This document shows positions 4,811-7,041 of a stretch of 7,041 nucleotides of DNA, one piece after another. The notes below the pieces were generated by a model. That model did no database searches. It worked only from the letters and a program-made list of their open reading frames with translations, and was not told where the DNA came from. Source of the DNA: an uncultured Prevotella sp. (GTDB lineage: Bacteria > Bacteroidota > Bacteroidia > Bacteroidales > Bacteroidaceae); contig USJD01000181.1 in the NCBI GenBank assembly GCA_900554835.1, positions 1 through 7,041 of the forward strand. Reading direction: 5' to 3'. The translations under genes and the position numbers were made by a program. The stretch's first letter is position 1; the number at the start of each line of letters is the position of its first letter.

Positions 4811-6805
4811 TTATTCGATGATGATTCCGCCATTAGGCTGGATTACCACCTTAGCCTTACCATCCTTACCTATCTTCAAAGTCTTCTTGACAGAAGTGAA
4901 GAACTTCTCGCCCTTTTTCTTTGGCTGGTCGGTGAGATAAGTCACAGTCTTGCCTGCAAACATTGGCAAATTCAAGGTCAGAGCAAGAGGCTTATCTGTA
5001 GCATTCAGACCACCAACAAACCATCTTCCTGCACTGGCTGCAGCAGTACCTGTATTGGCAGCAGAAGCTTTACGAGCCACTACAGCATACTGGGTAGGAT
5101 AACCAGCAATAAACTTCACGTCGTCCCAAGCCGTAGGCACAGCCTTCAGCCAATCCAATTCCCACTGAGGCACATCCTGAAGATTGTTAGGATAGAGACA
5201 AACACAGTTTACGCTGCTCTGATTGGTAATCGCAGTAGCCATCTCGAAAACATCACTTGTATAGCGCTGATGACGGCTCTTATTATCCTTGGATAAATAC
5301 TTGTTCATCATCACACCACCCCAGTCGAAACTACCAACAGCATTACGGGAGAAAGGATGCATTGTCATTTCGAAAGCTTCCTTCTTTGCATGATAATCAG
5401 TAAAGTAAACATTCTCTGAAGCCAAGGCAGCCTCACTGGAAACATAGTTAGGATACATACGTTCCCAACCGCGAGGCATGGTGCAGCCGTGGAAGATAAC
5501 CTCCAAGCCATAGTCATTGGCATCGCTGAGAATATCTTCATAGAGTTTCATGGTCTCCTGCTTGTCGCCACCGAAGAAATCCACCTTGATGCCCACTACA
5601 CCTATTTTCTTCATCCATGCCATCTCCTTCTTGCGAGCGATGGAATTGTTCATAATCTGACGAGGAGTCTGTGGAGCATCATTCTCAAAACCGTTGGAAT
5701 TATACCAGAGCATCAGACTCACGTTCTTGCTCTTAGCATACTTGGCGAGTTCCTCGATACGGTTGTGACCTATCTGCTTGTCCCACCAGTTATCTACCAG
5801 AATAGCCTCGTATCCCTGAGCAGCAGCCACATCAATCATCTTCACCTGATCATCATAGTTGACGGAATTATCCTGCCAGATCAACCAGCTCCAAGTATAA
5901 CGGGAAGGCTTATAGTTCTGAGAAGCCTCATAGAGAGGTTCTACCACATCATAAGGAATGGTGGTTTCCACGATAGGAGCTAACGATGAGCCTACGGTGA
6001 TGGTACGCCAAGGAGTCTCACCTGGCAAAGGAATGCCAGCAAACTCAGAACCTACACCATTATTCTCACCCTTCTGAGGGAAAGCAACCGTATAACCCTT
6101 ACCAGGTTCATAATCAGAGAGACGGCTGCCAGGATAAGCGCTGGAAACACCCGTTTCGCTCACCAGTACCCATCCATCTTCACCTACCTTGAAAAGACAA
6201 GGGAAAGTATAGCCCACACCAAACTGAGACTTCACGTTCATCTGGGCATTAGGTGTGTACTCCTCCTCGTAAGAAGGTTTGGTACGCTCCCATCCTGTCA
6301 TCGGCGTAATCTGAGGACAGAGGAAGGTAGTAGTCTTCTCAGGGAAATTGAAACCGCTCACCTCATTATATATAATAACCGACTTCGGATTGTCCTTCTT
6401 TGGACGGATCATCTCATACTTATAAGCAACATCATTGTCAGAAACATGAAGGTGAAGCGTCATAGAATCCTTCTTTGCATTGAGGAATCCGATAGTAGCC
6501 TCATACACATCTTTCTCTACATGAGATTTCTTCGTATGGTCCATAACATAGGTCAGATGTTTAGGCGCACTCTTTAGAGTTCCCATGGTAAGTCCCTGAG
6601 AGAAATCTCCATAATTCGCTACCAGACCGAGAGCCGAAGCTGTCAACATCTGCTTTCCATTCAAATCTACCGTGTAGGAAGCCTTGCCTCCCTCACACTT
6701 CACATTCATCACCAACTTGCCATTTGGCGAAGTCACTGTGTAATTGTTGGCTTGCGCACAAACAGCGCCAAGCAACAAAATACTACTTAGAATACTTTTT
6801 TGCAT
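4811..6805 (-). CDS. Secreted GH97 glycoside hydrolase, probable retaining alpha-galactosidase type
   Basis: This 664-residue protein opens with a Sec signal peptide (MQKSILSSILLLGAVCAQA, likely cut after A19); GAVC is a poor lipobox, so periplasmic location is favoured over lipoprotein. Domain order fits family GH97: N-terminal beta-sandwich (about 20-285), (beta/alpha)8 barrel from YTWSWLIWQD (303-312) through VDNWWD (337-342) and LWYNSNGF (366-373), and a C-terminal beta domain (about 565-664). GIKVDFFGGD places an Asp nucleophile at D409. SSEAALASENVYF offers E464 as acid/base, 55 residues on, matching the D415/E470 pair I recall for Bacteroides BtGH97b, a retaining alpha-galactosidase of 662 residues. 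Inverting SusB-type members lack that Asp. Substrate is inferred from the class, not proven. An Ala/Ser/Thr-rich insertion (about 579-593) interrupts the C-terminal domain. No susC/susD partner lies in the window. Confidence 0.92.
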   Translation of the reverse strand: MQKSILSSILLLGAVCAQANNYTVTSPNGKLVMNVKCEGGKASYTVDLNGKQMLTASALGLVANYGDFSQGLTMGTLKSAPKHLTYVMDHTKKSHVEKDVYEATIGFLNAKKDSMTLHLHVSDNDVAYKYEMIRPKKDNPKSVIIYNEVSGFNFPEKTTTFLCPQITPMTGWERTKPSYEEEYTPNAQMNVKSQFGVGYTFPCLFKVGEDGWVLVSETGVSSAYPGSRLSDYEPGKGYTVAFPQKGENNGVGSEFAGIPLPGETPWRTITVGSSLAPIVETTIPYDVVEPLYEASQNYKPSRYTWSWLIWQDNSVNYDDQVKMIDVAAAQGYEAILVDNWWDKQIGHNRIEELAKYAKSKNVSLMLWYNSNGFENDAPQTPRQIMNNSIARKKEMAWMKKIGVVGIKVDFFGGDKQETMKLYEDILSDANDYGLEVIFHGCTMPRGWERMYPNYVSSEAALASENVYFTDYHAKKEAFEMTMHPFSRNAVGSFDWGGVMMNKYLSKDNKSRHQRYTSDVFEMATAITNQSSVNCVCLYPNNLQDVPQWELDWLKAVPTAWDDVKFIAGYPTQYAVVARKASAANTGTAAASAGRWFVGGLNATDKPLALTLNLPMFAGKTVTYLTDQPKKKGEKFFTSVKKTLKIGKDGKAKVVIQPNGGIIIE

Positions 6806-7041
6806 TTTGTTATTCTACTATTTAGGTTGATACATTTTCATTTTTAATTATTATTGAATAAGAAACACATGATCTTCATAACGCTTTTTCGAATGACAAA
6901 GCATCATATTATAATTATGACGACGCATTACATATAATATATAGCTTTCCTCAATGCCAGCTAACAAAGTGTTATTTCTACATTCGTTTGCAAATTTATA
7001 TAAAATTTTCGAATTATAAGCCAGTAAAATAAAAAACTTAA
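6806..7041. promoter_or_regulatory. AT-rich upstream region of GH97 with a weak promoter candidate
   Basis: No gene is supported here. A minus-strand -7 match TAAATTTG (6991-6998) has no TTTG at 19-21 bp upstream. If used, it would give a leader of about 180 nt for the GH97 gene. It overlaps the palindrome TTTGCAAA (6987-6994). The stretch directly before the GH97 ATG (TAGAATAACAAA) has no SD, as is common in Bacteroidetes. Confidence 0.3.

Noticed and set aside
5489..5983. 164-codon plus-strand frame over the GH97 gene
   Set aside because: Antisense to the conserved catalytic barrel of GH97; a shadow frame.
6748..6805. GH97 as a lipoprotein through C16
   Set aside because: The residues before C16 are GAV. 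A lipobox needs a small residue (Gly, Ala or Ser) at -1, and AQA just after gives a better signal peptidase I site.

Overview
The window looks like a chromosomal segment of a gut or oral Bacteroidetes, most likely Prevotella/Segatella (P. copri-like). Four things point there: the purH-mreB gene order, promoters of the Bacteroidetes form (TTTG about 20 nt before TAnnTTTG), closeness of PurH, ClpB and GH97 to Bacteroides homologues as I remember them, and AT-rich leaders that often lack a strong Shine-Dalgarno (SD) sequence. The genus is inferred, not shown.

Layout. Minus strand, 1-752: the first 22 codons of mreB (cell shape) lie downstream of a short purH encoding only the IMP cyclohydrolase domain, with a good promoter at 800-831. 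From 753 to 1501 is a 749-bp divergent intergenic stretch. It holds a dense cluster of GGTCA/TGACC words, including a 23-bp inverted repeat, a doubtful 67-codon ORF with a good SD, a weak terminator-like hairpin and the clpB leader. Plus strand, 1502-4018: clpB, a two-ring AAA+ disaggregase with an internal 20-residue shortening in its second ATPase domain. A strong hairpin at 4073-4117 can end transcription from both sides.

Minus strand, 4124-4700: a two-gene toxin-antitoxin operon, antitoxin first, with an 11-nt overlap and a RelE/HigB-like toxin. Minus strand, 4811-6805: a secreted GH97 glycoside hydrolase of the retaining, alpha-galactosidase-like class. The antitoxin promoter lies inside the terminator of this GH97 gene. 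The last 236 bp are AT-rich and carry only a weak promoter candidate.

The genes do not form one pathway: purine synthesis and cell shape, protein quality control, a TA module and glycan degradation sit side by side. I see no CRISPR array, tRNA, rRNA, insertion sequence or clear new multi-gene system. The points most worth checking are the GGTCA repeat cluster, the ClpB shortening, the single-domain PurH and the promoter-in-terminator arrangement.
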